Positions 9,087-18,221 of a stretch of DNA of 50,855 bases are shown in pieces. The number at the start of each line of letters is the position of its first letter. Position 1 is the stretch's first letter. The stretch lies in contig JAPLFL010000053.1 of the NCBI GenBank assembly GCA_026390695.1, forward strand, positions 1-50,855, read 5' to 3'. The translations under genes were made by a program, and so were the position numbers. The notes below the pieces were generated by a model. The model saw nothing but the letters and a program-made list of their open reading frames with translations, was not told the DNA's origin and ran no database searches. The stretch is from Candidatus Kapaibacterium sp. GTDB taxonomy: Bacteria > Bacteroidota > Ignavibacteria > Kapaibacteriales > UBA2268.

Positions 9087-9272
9087 TCAAGCAGCTGTTA
9101 AATGTCTGTCCTTATTTATACTTTTATAGAACTTTTGTAAAATTTTATCATCCTTTGTGTTTTCATTTACTTGATCCATCAGTTTTCGAATATCAAAAGA
9201 GGCTTCTTCTGACATTTGAGACCTTATATCACGCTGTAACTCAACACAATTAATATTTGCTGAATTATTCAT
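9087..9272 (-). CDS. Short putative antitoxin paired with a PIN-domain gene
   Basis: 61 residues, soluble and charged, with INCVELQRDIRSQMSEE near the start. The pattern (F/I)-x-CVE-(L/M)-(K/Q)-R is what I recall from small proteins encoded beside PIN toxins in Bacteroidota and cyanobacteria. Its start overlaps the end of the PIN reading frame by 8 nt, so the two are translationally coupled, with the toxin gene first. That order is the reverse of the classical vapBC order. Antitoxin function is inferred only from size, coupling and the motif. Confidence 0.5.
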   Translation of the reverse strand: MNNSANINCVELQRDIRSQMSEEASFDIRKLMDQVNENTKDDKILQKFYKSINKDRHLTAA

Positions 9273-9725
9273 AATTAATTAACTCCTTCGGGGAACGAAT
9301 CTCAATTAACTTATACCCCATAAATAAATTGATAGAATTAAATTCGTGGATTTTTTTCAAATTTACTATATGATGAAAATTCCAACTTACAAGAACATCT
9401 ACATTATAAATAGAAGCAACAGCGATATGTAACGCATCGTTAAGAGATTTTTTAGTTAAAGCACCTTGTATTATATATCTTTCAGCTAACTGTATAACTT
9501 CTTCAGAAATTTCTAATATTTCAATATTTTCTACTGGAATTGAATCTAATAAATCCATCAAATGTGTTGGCCATTTTTAATTTCTTGAATAGTTATCCTT
9601 GAAAATACAGCTATAGCTCTACCATTATAGAATTCCTCAAACAAATTGTTCGACCATTCTGCAAAGACTTGATCAAAGCATCCACCGATAACTGAAGTGT
9701 CAATATATATTCTCTGTCTGTGCAT
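9265..9725 (-). pseudogene. PIN-domain (VapC-like) toxin broken by a single-base frameshift
   Basis: The head starts at ATG 9725 and reads MHRQRIYIDTSVIGGCFD, with the first PIN acid in YIDTS, continuing to ITIQEIKN. The tail is in the next frame: HLMDLLDSIPVENIEILEI, LNDALHIAVAS and VSWNFHHIVNLK, all standard PIN pieces. The break is at a run of A in 'attaaaaatgg' read on the minus strand; one added A restores EIKKWPTHLMDLLDSIP and gives exactly 154 codons. PIN toxins cut RNA. As it stands the gene cannot make a complete PIN fold. A real mutation that silenced the toxin, or a homopolymer miscall, would both explain this. Confidence 0.75.
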
Positions 9726-9779
9726 ATACTCAATAAAATTTTTAAATTAATCCGAAACCTTCTTCCTCAATTGAGTGGC

Positions 9780-9855
9780 CTTCACTGCCGTTCTAAATAT
9801 TTTTAAATTGGTCGATTCAAAACTGAACGAAAGCCAAGTTTTATATATTTTATCC
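9780..9855 (+). repeat. Direct repeat, copy 2 (right of the PIN locus)
   Basis: Second, more diverged copy of the 8942-9020 repeat, in the same orientation. Together the two copies bracket the PIN/antitoxin locus, which suggests that the locus was inserted into, or duplicated with, this sequence. Confidence 0.6.
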
Positions 9856-9982
9856 TATTTATATATTACATATTCTTAATGATTGAATTATTTCAAAATT
9901 GATTATATAAAATCAATCTATATGCAAATTACATTTTTTTTAATCAATGACAAAATAAAAAATGTATCTTTATAAAATTATC

Positions 9983-11017
9983 TCATTTTAATAGAGAATA
10001 TAGTCCCACAGCCATCTCCAATATCTCACTACTCATCTCAACTTCATCAATCCATTTCTTTGGAATGGCTTCTATTCCAATATAAGTACCAAGGATATTC
10101 CCTGTAATCGCTCCAGTACTGTCAGAATCGCCACTGTGATTTACAGATAATATAAGTGCCTTCTGGAAATCCTCCTGATAATCCAATGCACAATATAAAG
10201 CTATTGATAATGCTTCCTCTGCTATCCAGCCACCACCCAGCATTTCAACAATCTGATAGTTTGGTGTTAATCCCAATTTATAAAAATCAACTGCTTTTTC
10301 AACCGCTTCCAGTGTTTGTTCGTGATATTCATATTTTTTGAGAATCTTTATCGATTTCTTAATAGAATTTAAGATTGAATCCCCATGAGAAATATATGAT
10401 ATAATCTGTGCTAAACAACCCGATGCTAAGTAACCAGTTGGATGACCATGAGTTAATGCTCCAATCTTACAGCCGAGTTCAAAATTATCTATATTTTCTA
10501 TAAAGCCAGCAGGAGCAATTCTCATCACAGTTCCACAACCTTTGCTATTATTGATTTGATCATCCATAGTTCCAAATTTACCAGATTGAAGTGAACTCAG
10601 GCAAGTGCCACCAGGAGCTCTATTAGCAAATAGATTCTCAAATTTCATCAATCTGCTGTCATACTTGTCTTTATCATTTGCTGAAAATGGCACTGATTGG
10701 GTAATATACCAATTTTTATATGATTTCCAAATTTCAATTACTAAATCATCAATGTTTACGAAAGAATGATCCGAATTGAAGTAATTTAATATCCCTTCGC
10801 ATGAAAACAAGCTCATTTGAGTATCATCCGTGAAGATTCCAGCTGTCCCATATTTATTAACAAAATCGGTTATTCCTTCTTTCCCATAACGGGCAAGAAC
10901 CTGATTAATACTATCAAATTCAATCGTTGCACCCAGTGCATCTCCAATAGCACCCCCGATTAAACATCCTTGTATTTTTGATAGCCTTTGTTGATCTTTT
11001 TTTCTATCCATTATCAT
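9983..11017 (-). CDS. ADP-ribosylglycohydrolase family protein (DraG-like)
   Basis: 344 residues, all-alpha, cytoplasmic. The dinuclear-metal signature of the family is present: GGAIGDALGA near 21-30, FTDDTQM at 62-68, the glycine-rich GCGTVMRIAPAGF in the middle, THGHPTG, and HSGDSDSTGAITGN from residue 294. The family removes ADP-ribose from proteins, nucleic acids or small adducts. The substrate cannot be told from sequence. It is the downstream member of a leftward group with the 183-residue repeat protein and the WYL regulator (gaps of 92 and 109 nt), so a regulated stress or defence role connected with ADP-ribose signalling is inferred. The start could also be the ATG six bases further in. 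Confidence 0.9.
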   Translation of the reverse strand: MIMDRKKDQQRLSKIQGCLIGGAIGDALGATIEFDSINQVLARYGKEGITDFVNKYGTAGIFTDDTQMSLFSCEGILNYFNSDHSFVNIDDLVIEIWKSYKNWYITQSVPFSANDKDKYDSRLMKFENLFANRAPGGTCLSSLQSGKFGTMDDQINNSKGCGTVMRIAPAGFIENIDNFELGCKIGALTHGHPTGYLASGCLAQIISYISHGDSILNSIKKSIKILKKYEYHEQTLEAVEKAVDFYKLGLTPNYQIVEMLGGGWIAEEALSIALYCALDYQEDFQKALILSVNHSGDSDSTGAITGNILGTYIGIEAIPKKWIDEVEMSSEILEMAVGLYSLLK

Positions 11018-11109
11018 TTTAAGTTAATTATGATAAATTTATTATATTATTCAATTATAAATCAAAAGTGGCTACTGATTAGATTAGCAGCAACGTCTGT
11101 AGTCCACTT

Positions 11110-11661
11110 TTATCTTCTTCGGCTTCTGTAGGGATTAATATCACCATTTAAATTCGTTTTTGCTTCATTAGCAACATCAGCATCTAAATCTTTTGCCAGA
11201 ATCCTTTGAAGTTTCATATTCGTTCCAGTTCTTTTAGCCAAGTTATATCTAACCTGCGGATCCTTATTTTTGACGGCCAGTTCTATGATTCTATTAAAAG
11301 TTTCTTCTTCATTTTCCAGTTTACCAAGCAAATCAATTAGATTAGAAATTGCTTCATTGAAATTAGTTGCAAATACTCTTTCAACATTATCCAATGTGAT
11401 ATACTTATACACTGTTTCGGTATTGAGAACACTCTCCAGAACTGCATTACTGGCATCATTAAGCAATAGTTTGATAGTGTCTGGTCTTAGATTATCATGA
11501 TGAGCAATTCTCGTCCGAATCCTCTCAGAGCTTGATTTAGCAAATTCGTGGAATAGATCAGACATCTCTGGTATATCTGGCAACACTCTTACAATATCAT
11601 CGATTTTATCAAACCCGGCAATTTGGGCTTCCACACCGTTTACTTTTAAATTGATTCCCAT
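11110..11661 (-). CDS. Small helical-repeat (HEAT/LRV-like) protein of unknown function
   Basis: 183 residues, soluble. After a short beta-like N-terminus, it contains loosely repeated helical units of about 22-25 residues: RIRTRIAHHDNLRPDTIKLL, NAVLESVLNTET, DPQVRYNLAKRTGTNMKLQ and ADVANEAKTNL. The spacing and the RxxIAxHxNLRPxxIxLL form recall leucine-rich-variant or HEAT-like repeats, which bind proteins. It ends in a basic tail (YRSRRR). It lies between an ADP-ribosylglycohydrolase and a WYL regulator on the same strand. It may be the partner or target of the hydrolase; that is inference from order alone. Confidence 0.55.
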   Translation of the reverse strand: MGINLKVNGVEAQIAGFDKIDDIVRVLPDIPEMSDLFHEFAKSSSERIRTRIAHHDNLRPDTIKLLLNDASNAVLESVLNTETVYKYITLDNVERVFATNFNEAISNLIDLLGKLENEEETFNRIIELAVKNKDPQVRYNLAKRTGTNMKLQRILAKDLDADVANEAKTNLNGDINPYRSRRR

Positions 11662-11770
11662 TTATATTTCTCCATATTAATAATAAAAAATATTTATAAT
11701 ACAAAATTAAATCAATGGCCGCCTTAATGTGACGGTCTAAGGAAATGTGAATAATTTTATTTTTGAATTT

Positions 11771-12757
11771 TTATGTATTAGTTTTCAAAGCCTCATTCAC
11801 AGCATCTTTCAACCTCTGAGGACTGATAATTTCAATTTTATGATTAGCACTTAATATCCATTCTACTAATTCGGAAACAATTGGTACAGTCATAGTCAGT
11901 TTTAGTGATCCATCTTTTTGTGTTCTTAATTTCTGTGAAATATGCCATATCCGATGTTCATAGAATTTAGCTGCTTCTGGAGGTATTCTAAGCTCTATAT
12001 CGACTGGATCTCCGTAATGAGCACCAAAATTATGCTTTTCGAAATCTTCCTCATCAAATTTGGGTATTCGATTATGAGGTTCATAAGATTCTTCAAGATT
12101 AGAAATTTTTTGAATTGCATAATTTCGTAAAATCTTTTTGATAGGATAATATGCAATTAAATAGAATATGCCGGAATAATGGAAAATTCCGTGTGGAAAT
12201 ACAGTATAGTTCTTTATTCTGTCATCTTTATATCTTAAATAATCAAATTTAATCCATGTTTTTTCATTAGCATATTTGATAAGATCAATTAAGATGTTCG
12301 GATGTGAACTATAGTCATATTGACCGAAGTTCTCTTCAGTTATAAGTAATTCATCATGAATTCCTTCACCTGGAGCAAGTTCTTCAAGTTTTTTTGTAAT
12401 TGCTTTTATATCGTCTTCAATTACAGTACCTTTGAAGTTCTTGAGGTATCCTTTAAGCATATAAAAAGATAGGAGCTCTTCTTCTTTTAACTTTAAATTA
12501 GTGGTTGATAACTTGGCAAAACCTGATAAACTCCATTTTTTAGCATGTCCTTCATGGTCAAATTGTAAGGATTCATCCATCTTTCTAATAATTGAAATGT
12601 CTCTTTGAATACTTCTTTCAGAGGTATTAATGAATCCTTCATCTTTAAGAATATTAATTAGATCATTTACTGTGAAGTTATTTCCTGATAAGAATTTTTT
12701 ATAAATAAACAGTACCCGTTTTGCTTGTTCGGCTTTTTCATTTTCGGAGCTTTTCAT
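11771..12757 (-). CDS. WYL-domain transcriptional regulator
   Basis: 328 residues. The N-terminal part (about 1-75) is a winged helix-turn-helix of the DeoR-like type, with SERSIQRDISIIRKMDE as the recognition region. The middle (about 150-235) is a WYL domain with WIKFDYLRY, then FPHGIFHYSGIFYLIAYYP. A WCX-like C-terminal extension follows (IELRIPPEAAKFYEHRIWH). WYL proteins sense ligands such as nucleotides or single-stranded nucleic acid and often sit in defence islands. Here it heads a leftward group with the repeat protein and the ADP-ribosylglycohydrolase and has its own recognisable promoter. It probably regulates this group. Confidence 0.88.
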   Translation of the reverse strand: MKSSENEKAEQAKRVLFIYKKFLSGNNFTVNDLINILKDEGFINTSERSIQRDISIIRKMDESLQFDHEGHAKKWSLSGFAKLSTTNLKLKEEELLSFYMLKGYLKNFKGTVIEDDIKAITKKLEELAPGEGIHDELLITEENFGQYDYSSHPNILIDLIKYANEKTWIKFDYLRYKDDRIKNYTVFPHGIFHYSGIFYLIAYYPIKKILRNYAIQKISNLEESYEPHNRIPKFDEEDFEKHNFGAHYGDPVDIELRIPPEAAKFYEHRIWHISQKLRTQKDGSLKLTMTVPIVSELVEWILSANHKIEIISPQRLKDAVNEALKTNT

Positions 12758-12788
12758 TTAACCCAATCTTGAGATTTTTGCAAAATTA

Positions 12789-12819
12789 CAAATATAATAT
12801 TTTTAATTGATAAAGTCAA
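12789..12819 (-). promoter_or_regulatory. Bacteroidota-type promoter for the WYL regulator
   Basis: On the minus strand, TTG (12817-12819) is followed after 20 nt by TATATTTG (12789-12796). This matches the TTTG-N(19-20)-TAnnTTTG consensus of the Bacteroidota primary sigma factor. It would start transcription about 25 nt before the ATG at 12757. Confidence 0.5.
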
Positions 12820-13306
12820 TTATAAAATTTCAGAATCTTATTGTATTGTGAGAAAAACGTTGACTAAATTCTTTTTGAAAAGAAATTCATAGGAATTAAT
12901 AGGGAATGTATAGAAGTAATGTAGATATATTCTTCAAAAAAGATAAATCTTTGAATTGGCATTTAATAATTGTTTTTTATCGATTTTCAGTTGTCAAAGA
13001 ACACATCATTCCGTTTCTATCTTGTATAACAATAATTTTCATAAAATTTGTAATTAAAAAATAAATATTTTATTGTCATTGATAAACTGCACTGGGTGCA
13101 ATATTCAAAAGGTACAAATTTTTTTAGGTCAATTTAGTAATCATTATACTTTTAAAATATTTTAGAATATCATCTGAAAAATCGACTGGCTGCACAATTA
13201 TTTCAAATACAGGAGACGTATTGAAAATTCTGTGCCAAAACATAACTGATGTAATATCAGGTAGTTAATAAAAAGCCAACATTGAGTAATGAAATAATAT
13301 TACAAA
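12820..13306. other. Gene-free stretch
   Basis: AT-rich, with no frame that codes a convincing protein on either strand, no array and no long palindrome. It separates the WYL group from the secreted-protein group. Confidence 0.4.
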
Positions 13307-13668
13307 TTATTGTAAGAATTTTTCATATCGATAATTCCCTATTTCTATTAATTTTCGGATTCCCATTTTATCTCCGAATTGAAATCTGATTATTTGTCGA
13401 TCAATAAAATATTGCCTAATGAATTTCGTTAATAAAGATTTTGAAACATTGATTAATGAATAACCAAGAAAAACCATCACAACAAACCAAGGATGTTTGG
13501 CATGATGATACTTCAAATTGGAAATGGGGAGTTTTTTATTACAATAAATCAGACCCAAGGCTATTCCCACCAAAAAGAATCAGGTGGACTGGCTGGAAGT
13601 TGAGGCTGTGTAGTGCTGCAAGCAGATAAAAAAAGAATCATGATAAAAGGAGTAACTAACGATTTCAT
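13307..13668 (-). pseudogene. Small lipoprotein, broken by a single-base frameshift
   Basis: ATG at 13668, preceded by AGAGG, opens a textbook lipoprotein signal: MKSLVTPFIMILFLSAC, cut before Cys 17, then STTQPQLPASPPDS. The frame stops soon after at a TAG. In the next frame the sequence continues as an 88-residue open stretch ending IGNYRYEKFLQ at 13307. The break is at a run of five T; one added T gives a 120-residue product. The tail has a hydrophobic stretch and a basic end. Family not recognised. Either the gene is dead or the base call is wrong. Confidence 0.45.
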
Positions 13669-13821
13669 TCGAACCTCTATAAATGTTAAAAAATATTCCA
13701 TAATTTTTTGCTATTTTTAATATCCAAATTTATTCCATCCTAAAATGTTATCATTGATCAATTACATCTTCAATAAATTAGCTTTCATAAATTGGTAATT
13801 ATTATGTCATGAATTTAATTT

Positions 13822-16365
13822 TTATTTGATAAAATAAGAAAAATAAGAGCAATTGCTTACAGCTTCGTCATAAAATTTAGTATTTGAATAATCCGTTTTT
13901 AACTTTGCAAACCATGTTCTGTTGTTCTTTTTTTCTTCCTTTTTAAAGTCATGATTCGTTTTATTGACATAAAAATAATGTTCATTCTGCTCGCATTTAG
14001 CAAGCATGAAGCTGATTTTTGCTTTAAATTCTCTGCTTGTTGTTTGTTTCATAGCTTTGGTATAATATTTAATGGCATTCTTTTGACTATAAAATCCTAA
14101 AGAATTAATTTGATAAATATCATAAAATTTTTTATCAAATGGTTGACTTTGTTTATCCTTCAAATCTTCAGTTTCATTATCCGTAAAGAATTGAGATAAA
14201 GTGTGAGTAAAAGCAAGTGCTTTCCAACATGGTCCGAAATAAGTTGTATTATAATGTGCATTGCCGAGTTGATAACATGCATCAGCTACTTTGATTTTAT
14301 CTTGATTTTGTGTAACAAGCTGTTCAAGCTCTAACATTTTTTGAGCAAAAGTTAATTTATTATATCTGTTTCTACTATATTTTGCAAAGTTAAAATTATA
14401 TTGACCTTCTAAATAACCATAGAATGGATCAGCAGGAATATTGAAATGATCAGAGTACTTCATATAGGAATTCTTTAATTTACTAAAGTATTCTGCTGCT
14501 TCAGAGTACTTACCCTGACTTAATAAATTTGTTCCTTTCATTTCATACAATTGGCACTTAGCATCGTTTTTAGCTATGAGAATCTGACTTTGCAGTTCAT
14601 TAGGTTTATATCGTTCTCCATCCCATGTCAGTTGCCAAGCATAAATATCAAAACATTTAAGTGATGATTTACGGATAAGAAATTCTTCAAAATCATTTTT
14701 GTCTGGTTTATCATAGAATGCTAAAAGTGAATTTACTATAATATCTTTTGGATTCGGATAAAGTTCATAAAGACAATGAGAACATAAAAATGATTTCCCG
14801 AAATCACCCTGCTTGTAGTAGGTATATGCAAATTTATCGAGAATATACTTCATTGTCATATCTGTACCTGACTCATTATTAGAGTTGAATGAAATTATAT
14901 CTTCATACATATCGTAAATTACATTTTCAAGACTGTCAGTAATTGTTTTAGCATTTCTGGCAATTAATGCAAGTATAATCACTTTTAACTGTTTTATTTC
15001 TGATGAATCAAGATTTGGTATGTTTTCACAATCTAAAACTTTTTTTTCGGCATGTTTATAATCACCATTAATAAATTCGAGATATGCATTAGCAATTGGC
15101 CATAAACCATGTCTTTTTGTTAATTTATCTGAGATAACGTTTCCAATAAACGTTTTTAATCTCTTCAAATTATTCAAGTTGTATTCTTTATTTTTTACAA
15201 TTTGAAATTCATATTCTTGCCAAGTTGGGCGATAATTTAATTTCATTAATCCGAATTCAAGTTTTGTAATTTCTCTTGAAAGAAGTAGCGCAAGAAACTC
15301 TGAATTTGGATCTGTTCTGTATATGCTATCCATCTCTGAGATTCCATCATTCTTATTATCGATCCCACGAATAGCATAGCAAGCTGATTTTTCATTGGGA
15401 TTCTTGCATAAACTCATAACTGAATCCCAAATTTTCTGTTCATCAATATGAAAACTTTGATAAGCAGAGAGGCGTTTACTTCTACAATTAGCAAAAATCT
15501 GTGAATAGGAATAATTAGCTTCAGCGCTTTTTTTATAATATCCAAGTGCTGCGGCTTTATGACCAAGTGCCCAATAGTAAATCAATGATCCAATCTGACT
15601 TTCAGGTGTATATTTATCAAATAAATTAATACATTTGGTACAAAATCTGCTATAATGAGCAAGCCTGACCATTTGATAAGTATATCTCATTTTTATAAAA
15701 TCATGTCTTGCTCTTTTAATAAAAACTTCACCTTCATTGATTAGCTCTGGCCATTTGGTTGAATCAACCGGTTCTTTCTCTAACCAGCAATCAGCATAGA
15801 AATCTTCACTTTTACTTGTCCCATTTAGTGCAAGATCACATTTTTTAGCAAATTTTAAATATTCAATATATTCACTTTTATCACTATCAGGAAGACTAAA
15901 GAATTTCCTACATGTGATTTCACTTTTATTTACCTTGTTAGTTTTATTCTCTAAAAAATATAATATTTCATCAAGTTCTGTTAAATTTGATTTATAAATC
16001 AAGTATTCTAATTCTTTGTAAATACCCTTTTTTAAAATTGTGAGATACACTTTCTGATAATCTTTATCCTTCATCGTTTTGTAATAATCATCATTTTGAA
16101 CTGTATTTAATAATCCTGTGTTGGTTGCCCAATCCAAAATATTGTCAACTTTTTTTATTGAATCCTGATCATAGGTTATGTATAGAAAAGGTGTTGATGA
16201 ATAATAGAATGGTGCAAAATTCTCGCTATTTATTGTATTTTGGCTGAAGAGCAAATAGTAGCTATCATCCTCTGTTGGATTTAAACCACAACCAGTGGAT
16301 TTATCACTTTTAGATAAAATTAATACGAGGCTAACGAAAATGATTAGCAATAGCTTGGATTTCAT
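13822..16365 (-). CDS. Large exported helical-repeat protein (conserved Bacteroidota family, unknown function)
   Basis: The best start is the ATG at 16365 (MKSKLLLIIFVSLVLIL), giving about 847 residues with a signal peptide; an in-frame ATG at 16419 would put an unlikely segment before it. AAAAAAGG lies upstream. The mature protein begins with GCGLNPTEDDSYYLLFSQ and is mostly alpha-helical. TPR/Sel1-like stretches occur near the end (EMKGTNLLSQGKYSEAAEYF, ACYQLGNAHYN). It overlaps the upstream lipoprotein gene by 35 nt, so the two are coupled. I recall similar two-gene pairs in Bacteroidota (a 'GCG...YYLLFSQ' protein beside a 'YVRFFDVDW' lipoprotein) but no known function. Probably periplasmic or surface-exposed. 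Confidence 0.6.
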   Translation of the reverse strand: MKSKLLLIIFVSLVLILSKSDKSTGCGLNPTEDDSYYLLFSQNTINSENFAPFYYSSTPFLYITYDQDSIKKVDNILDWATNTGLLNTVQNDDYYKTMKDKDYQKVYLTILKKGIYKELEYLIYKSNLTELDEILYFLENKTNKVNKSEITCRKFFSLPDSDKSEYIEYLKFAKKCDLALNGTSKSEDFYADCWLEKEPVDSTKWPELINEGEVFIKRARHDFIKMRYTYQMVRLAHYSRFCTKCINLFDKYTPESQIGSLIYYWALGHKAAALGYYKKSAEANYSYSQIFANCRSKRLSAYQSFHIDEQKIWDSVMSLCKNPNEKSACYAIRGIDNKNDGISEMDSIYRTDPNSEFLALLLSREITKLEFGLMKLNYRPTWQEYEFQIVKNKEYNLNNLKRLKTFIGNVISDKLTKRHGLWPIANAYLEFINGDYKHAEKKVLDCENIPNLDSSEIKQLKVIILALIARNAKTITDSLENVIYDMYEDIISFNSNNESGTDMTMKYILDKFAYTYYKQGDFGKSFLCSHCLYELYPNPKDIIVNSLLAFYDKPDKNDFEEFLIRKSSLKCFDIYAWQLTWDGERYKPNELQSQILIAKNDAKCQLYEMKGTNLLSQGKYSEAAEYFSKLKNSYMKYSDHFNIPADPFYGYLEGQYNFNFAKYSRNRYNKLTFAQKMLELEQLVTQNQDKIKVADACYQLGNAHYNTTYFGPCWKALAFTHTLSQFFTDNETEDLKDKQSQPFDKKFYDIYQINSLGFYSQKNAIKYYTKAMKQTTSREFKAKISFMLAKCEQNEHYFYVNKTNHDFKKEEKKNNRTWFAKLKTDYSNTKFYDEAVSNCSYFSYFIK

Positions 16366-17377
16366 AGGAATTGAACCTTTTTTGAGTATTTGAATCAAGA
16401 TGAAAAAATGTAATTTCAATTTCTTTACTTTTTATTTTTGATGCAATTAGTGCTGCAGTTTGGTTTAAATCAGGAATCGTTACACGCTCAAGACGAATTA
16501 TATCGTTTGCAATTAAAAAGTTTCCAGCAAAATAGAAATTTCTGATTGCTTTGAAATGAGACTCATCGATCTGCTGAAAATTAGTAGGATCTGATAAACT
16601 ACTTTCATTTACATTATTGAGCAAATACATTGCATTTGAATATCTAAAAACCACTCCTTGAGAGAATAACGGCAAAGCAACATTTAGTTGTTTAGGAAAT
16701 TTATTTGCTGAATTAATATATTTCTTTATCGTTTCTATGTCCAGAACTGAATTCTTGGTGTCCTCACTATTGACACGATCAGCATTATATACCATGAGTG
16801 TGGCTTTATCGATTTCCAGGGAATTAATATCCTTGTAATCTGACAATTGGTGCAATCTTAGTGTGACAGATAATTTTATTTCAGGATGACAAATATAAAA
16901 AACATGAAGAAATTCAAAATATAATTCTTTTGTATATTCAGACCAGTCGCAGTCGAATTGAACTTCGTCCAAATATTTGGTATTGGAAATTAATAGTAAC
17001 CGAGTATGAATTTTCTGCACCAGCTCAGGGATTCGAGCTTCTATAATATTAGCAAAAACTCTGTTTGTAATAAAAACAGTTGGAATTATTTTGAGATTTG
17101 TTATAGGTTCAAATTTCTGTATAACGGCTACTGGTATAGGTATTCTAACATCACTATCCCAATCGACATCGAAAAATCTGACATAAATTTGTTTTGTTTG
17201 TAATTCATGAAGATAATTTAATTCCTTATCATTCAGACTGAATGTAGTTCTCCAGTAATAGAAAGAAATTTCTGTTTATCGAATATCTTGTCTGCAAGAA
17301 ATAGCGAAAAGTATTAAAATTGTGAGGACATAGAGCAGCCCTTGCTTGTGGAACAAAACTTTGTCTATGATTATCAT
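16331..17377 (-). pseudogene. Lipoprotein of the 'YVRFFDVDW' family interrupted by one in-frame TAA
   Basis: The frame can be read from ATG 17377 through a lipoprotein signal (LLYVLTILILFAISC, Cys about residue 30), then RQDIR, a TAA at 17276-17278 (codon 34), and then without break to 16331. The part after the stop reads TEISFYYWRTTFSLND and IYVRFFDVDWDSDVRIPIPV, a conserved family signature in Bacteroidota, then NLKIIPTVFITNRVF. The first ATG after the stop is far inside the domain, so a protein starting there would lack both signal and N-terminal domain. It overlaps the next gene by 35 nt. One nonsense change, or readthrough, would explain it. Function of the family is unknown. Confidence 0.6.
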
Positions 17378-18221
17378 TATAAAATAAATTTAACTTAACA
17401 TATGCTACACACCAAAATTAAGGATTTAATCCATTACTTTCTAACAATATTTTAATTTTCTGTTGTTCATTATAATTATTTTTGATTTATATCAATAAAG
17501 GAGCAATTATCGAGTATATCATAGATAAAAAATTTGTTGAATCCAAATTATTAGGTTAAAATGTAAATTCGGTAAATTGAGCAACAGATGGGGATATTTT
17601 GATGTCTGGAGAGTTCAGATAGAATTCAAAAGGAGGATTACATTCATTTGAAAGGCAATAATTCAAATTACTATTTTCCTTTATCGGAAATTTATAGTAT
17701 TCCAATTTTGAGTGATTGATTGATTGGTAGGGTTAATAATTTTATATATTATTGAGAGAAAGTTATAAAAATCAGTGGGGAATGGCTGCCTATCACAATA
17801 ATCTCTGATTCGGAATTTCTGGGATTATTTTTTCAATGTACATTGTCTCCCTGTATAGAATGGATAGGAGCCTTTTTGCACAATATACAGATTAAAGTAT
17901 TAATAAATCCTAAAGTATAATGGATAAATTAATTTACACATAAGAAAATATCTTAGCAAGATTAGTTGAAATATTAATAATATAAAAACAGCCGTTGATT
18001 GCAAAATATTCTGTATTTTTGTAATTGAAGAATATAAAGAAATTTTAAAAATTTGATCATTTTGAAAAACGGTTAAACAAATGAAATATAAAATCTCACT
18101 GAAATGAATAAAAAAATAAAAGGAAAAATCCTTATAATTTTTTAGAGATTTATTCAATATGTCATAATATATGTCATAAACCCATTTCAACTGATTTCAT
18201 AAGTAACTGTAAATCTTATAA
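17378..18221. other. Gene-free stretch
   Basis: About 840 nt, very AT-rich, with short open frames of biased composition only (for example an F/I/Y-rich frame at 17900-18190 with no family and no ribosome binding site). No array or long palindrome seen. Confidence 0.4.

Noticed and set aside
9898-9917. ATTGATT/AATCAAT hairpin after the ADP-ribosylglycohydrolase gene
   Set aside because: A 7-bp AT-rich stem without a proper T run; could arise by chance in this composition.
17900-18190. 96-residue ORF rich in F, I, Y and L
   Set aside because: Composition expected from AT-rich non-coding sequence, with no ribosome binding site or recognised motif.
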